From NCBI RefSeq assembly GCF_014211915.1, contig NZ_CP060039.1:3443574-3507573 (forward strand): a DNA stretch of 64,000 nucleotides, in the 5' to 3' direction. Source of the stretch: Burkholderia cenocepacia (GTDB lineage: Bacteria; Pseudomonadota; Gammaproteobacteria; Burkholderiales; Burkholderiaceae). The position numbers and the translations under genes were made by a program. Below the pieces are notes generated by a model, which searched no databases, was not told where the DNA came from, and worked only from the letters and a program-made list of their open reading frames with translations. Of this stretch, positions 62,460-64,000 are shown piece by piece; within the stretch, counting starts at the first letter, position 1; each line of letters begins with the position of its first letter.

Positions 62460-63983
62460 GTGACCCAACCGAATCGCTACGATCTGCTCGTCGTCGGCGG
62501 CGGCATCAACGGCGCGGGGATCGCGCGCGATGCGGCCGGCCGCGGCCTGTCGGTCATGCTCTGCGAGCAGGACGACCTCGCGTCGCACACGTCGTCGTCC
62601 AGCACGAAGCTGATTCACGGCGGCCTGCGTTACCTCGAGTACAACGAGTTCGGGCTGGTGCGCAAGGCGCTGCAGGAACGCGAAACGCTGCTGCGCGCGG
62701 CGCCGCACATCATGTGGCCGCTGCGCTTCGTGATGCCGCACATGCCGAACCTGCGCCCGGCCTGGCTGATCCGCATCGGCCTGTTCCTCTACGATCACCT
62801 CGCGAAACGCGAGCTGCTGCCCGGCTCGCGCGGCATCGACATGCGCCGCCATGCGGCCGGCGCGCCGCTGATCGACTCGATCAAGCGCGGCTTCGTGTAT
62901 TCCGACGGCTGGGTCGACGACGCGCGCCTCGTCGTGCTGAACGCGATGGATGCGAAGGAGCGCGGCGCCGAGATCCTGACGCGCACGAAGCTCGTTTCCG
63001 CCGAACGCCGCGGCGACGAATGGGAAGCGCGGCTGCAGCACGCCGACGGTTCGATCCGCGTCGTGCATGCGCGCGCGATCGCGAACGCGGCCGGCCCGTG
63101 GGTCGGCGAGGTGCTGCACGGCGCGCTCGGCCGCGGCGCGCATCATAGCGTGCGGCTCGTGAAGGGCAGCCACATCATCACGCGCCGCCTGTTCGATCAC
63201 GATCACGCGTACATCTTCCAGAACCCGGACAAGCGGATCATCTTCGCGATTCCGTACGAGCACGACTTCACGCTAATCGGCACGACCGACGTCGAATACA
63301 CGAACGATCCCGCGAAGGTCGCGATCGATCGCGACGAGACGCAATACCTGTGCGATTCGATCAACCGCTACTTCAAGCGCAAGATCTCGCCGGCCGACGT
63401 GCACTGGACCTATTCGGGCGTGCGCCCGCTGCTGGAAGACGAGAACGCGGCGAACGCATCGGCCGTCACGCGCGACTATCGCCTCGAACTCGACGATGGC
63501 GCGGGCGCCCCGCTGCTGTCGGTGTTCGGCGGCAAGATCACGACGTTCCGCAAGCTCGCGGAAGAAGCCGGCGACATGCTGTGCCGTGCGCTCGGCCGCG
63601 ATGCGAAGACCTGGACGGCCGGCGTCGCGCTGCCGGGCGGCGACATCGCGGACGCGAAGTTCGACGGGTTCGCCAGCGCGTTCGCGAAACGTCATCCGTG
63701 GCTGCCCGCCGCGCTTGCGCGCCGCTATGCACGTGCGTACGGCACGCGTGCGGAGCGCGTGGTCGACGGCGCGAAGTCGCTCGCCGATCTCGGCGCCGAA
63801 ATCGCGCCGGGCATCCACGACGCCGAACTGCGCTACCTGCGCGACGCCGAATGGGCGACCTGCGCGCAGGACGTCCTGTGGCGCCGCTCGAAGCTCGGCC
63901 TGCACGTCGCGCCCGGCACGCTCGATGCGGTGACCGCCGCGGTCGACGCATGGTTCGCCGCCGCGCATGCGCCGCATGCGTAA
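62460..63983 (+). CDS. glpD: Aerobic glycerol-3-phosphate dehydrogenase
   Basis: GlpD (507 aa) oxidises glycerol 3-phosphate to dihydroxyacetone phosphate at the inner membrane, passing electrons to ubiquinone through FAD. The FAD loop is VVGGGINGAGIARDAAGRG (about residues 11-29). The substrate/FAD region SSSSTKLIHGGLRYLEYNE follows, then TIGTTDVEY-like sequence (LIGTTDVEYTNDPA) and VRPLLEDE, GGKITTFRKLAEEA. The start is a GTG with AAGGA 6 bp ahead; no ATG is better placed. The stop is at 63981-63983, 17 bp before the window edge. Confidence 0.95.
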   Translation: MTQPNRYDLLVVGGGINGAGIARDAAGRGLSVMLCEQDDLASHTSSSSTKLIHGGLRYLEYNEFGLVRKALQERETLLRAAPHIMWPLRFVMPHMPNLRPAWLIRIGLFLYDHLAKRELLPGSRGIDMRRHAAGAPLIDSIKRGFVYSDGWVDDARLVVLNAMDAKERGAEILTRTKLVSAERRGDEWEARLQHADGSIRVVHARAIANAAGPWVGEVLHGALGRGAHHSVRLVKGSHIITRRLFDHDHAYIFQNPDKRIIFAIPYEHDFTLIGTTDVEYTNDPAKVAIDRDETQYLCDSINRYFKRKISPADVHWTYSGVRPLLEDENAANASAVTRDYRLELDDGAGAPLLSVFGGKITTFRKLAEEAGDMLCRALGRDAKTWTAGVALPGGDIADAKFDGFASAFAKRHPWLPAALARRYARAYGTRAERVVDGAKSLADLGAEIAPGIHDAELRYLRDAEWATCAQDVLWRRSKLGLHVAPGTLDAVTAAVDAWFAAAHAPHA

Positions 63984-64000
63984 TCCGAATGCAGTTGCAA

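Overview
This window reads as a high-GC betaproteobacterial chromosome, most likely chromosome 1 of a Burkholderia species and plausibly of the Burkholderia cepacia complex. The grounds are very strong G/C bias at third codon positions, the purK-purE-purC / fba / pyk / pgk neighbourhood, a PglL-type O-oligosaccharyltransferase beside a type IV pilin, and a vgrG locus. This assignment comes from gene content and protein resemblance only; no search was run.

Layout. 1-0.35 kb: tail of a GDSL-type secreted esterase and a bidirectional terminator. 0.4-8.7 kb (minus strand): threonylcarbamoyl-AMP synthase, purK, purE, purC, then the glycolytic genes fba, pyk and pgk, with hairpin terminators after fba and pyk. 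9-17.3 kb: azlC/azlD (azlC frameshifted), ilvE, a zinc-finger protein, waaF, small enzymes, a BepA-like M48 protease and moaC. 17.4-26.6 kb: a type VI secretion (T6SS) vgrG locus with an unrecognised effector candidate and membrane-anchored propeller-type immunity candidates. Inside it lies an exact 1,793-bp head-to-tail tandem duplication (19373-21165 and 21166-22958). It duplicates the effector and creates an in-frame chimera of the immunity N-terminus with the VgrG tail. 26.7-36 kb (minus strand): a TonB-domain lipoprotein, pglL, a type IV pilin, terC, sucCD, a DUF2889 protein and recX-recA behind a LexA box. 36-40.5 kb: a two-component system, an MHS-family transporter (frameshifted) and an elongator tRNA-Met with its promoter and terminator. 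40.6-50 kb: regulators, a DJ-1/PfpI enzyme, a cupin, an orphan PAAR protein, a large bifunctional penicillin-binding protein (frameshifted) and small cysteine-rich proteins. 50-64 kb: a galactonate dehydratase with its GntR-type regulator, CopD, two cytochromes c, rhlE, a PNPOx-like protein, a ferritin-like protein, gamma-glutamyltransferase, a glpR-like repressor (frameshifted), a lipoprotein and glpD.

The most interesting region is the T6SS effector/immunity locus. The effector start overlaps the vgrG stop, the effector is followed at once by a membrane-anchored propeller protein, and a diverged second copy of that protein lies downstream. This is the classic arrangement for an effector loaded on a VgrG tail with a periplasm-facing immunity protein.

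Four genes (azlC, the MHS transporter, the penicillin-binding protein and glpR) are each broken by what looks like loss of exactly one base in a short G or C run. That shared pattern points either to consensus sequencing error or to a mismatch-repair-deficient isolate, so these calls should not be read as four independent pseudogenes. Transcription signals were judged by eye from inverted repeats and consensus resemblance.
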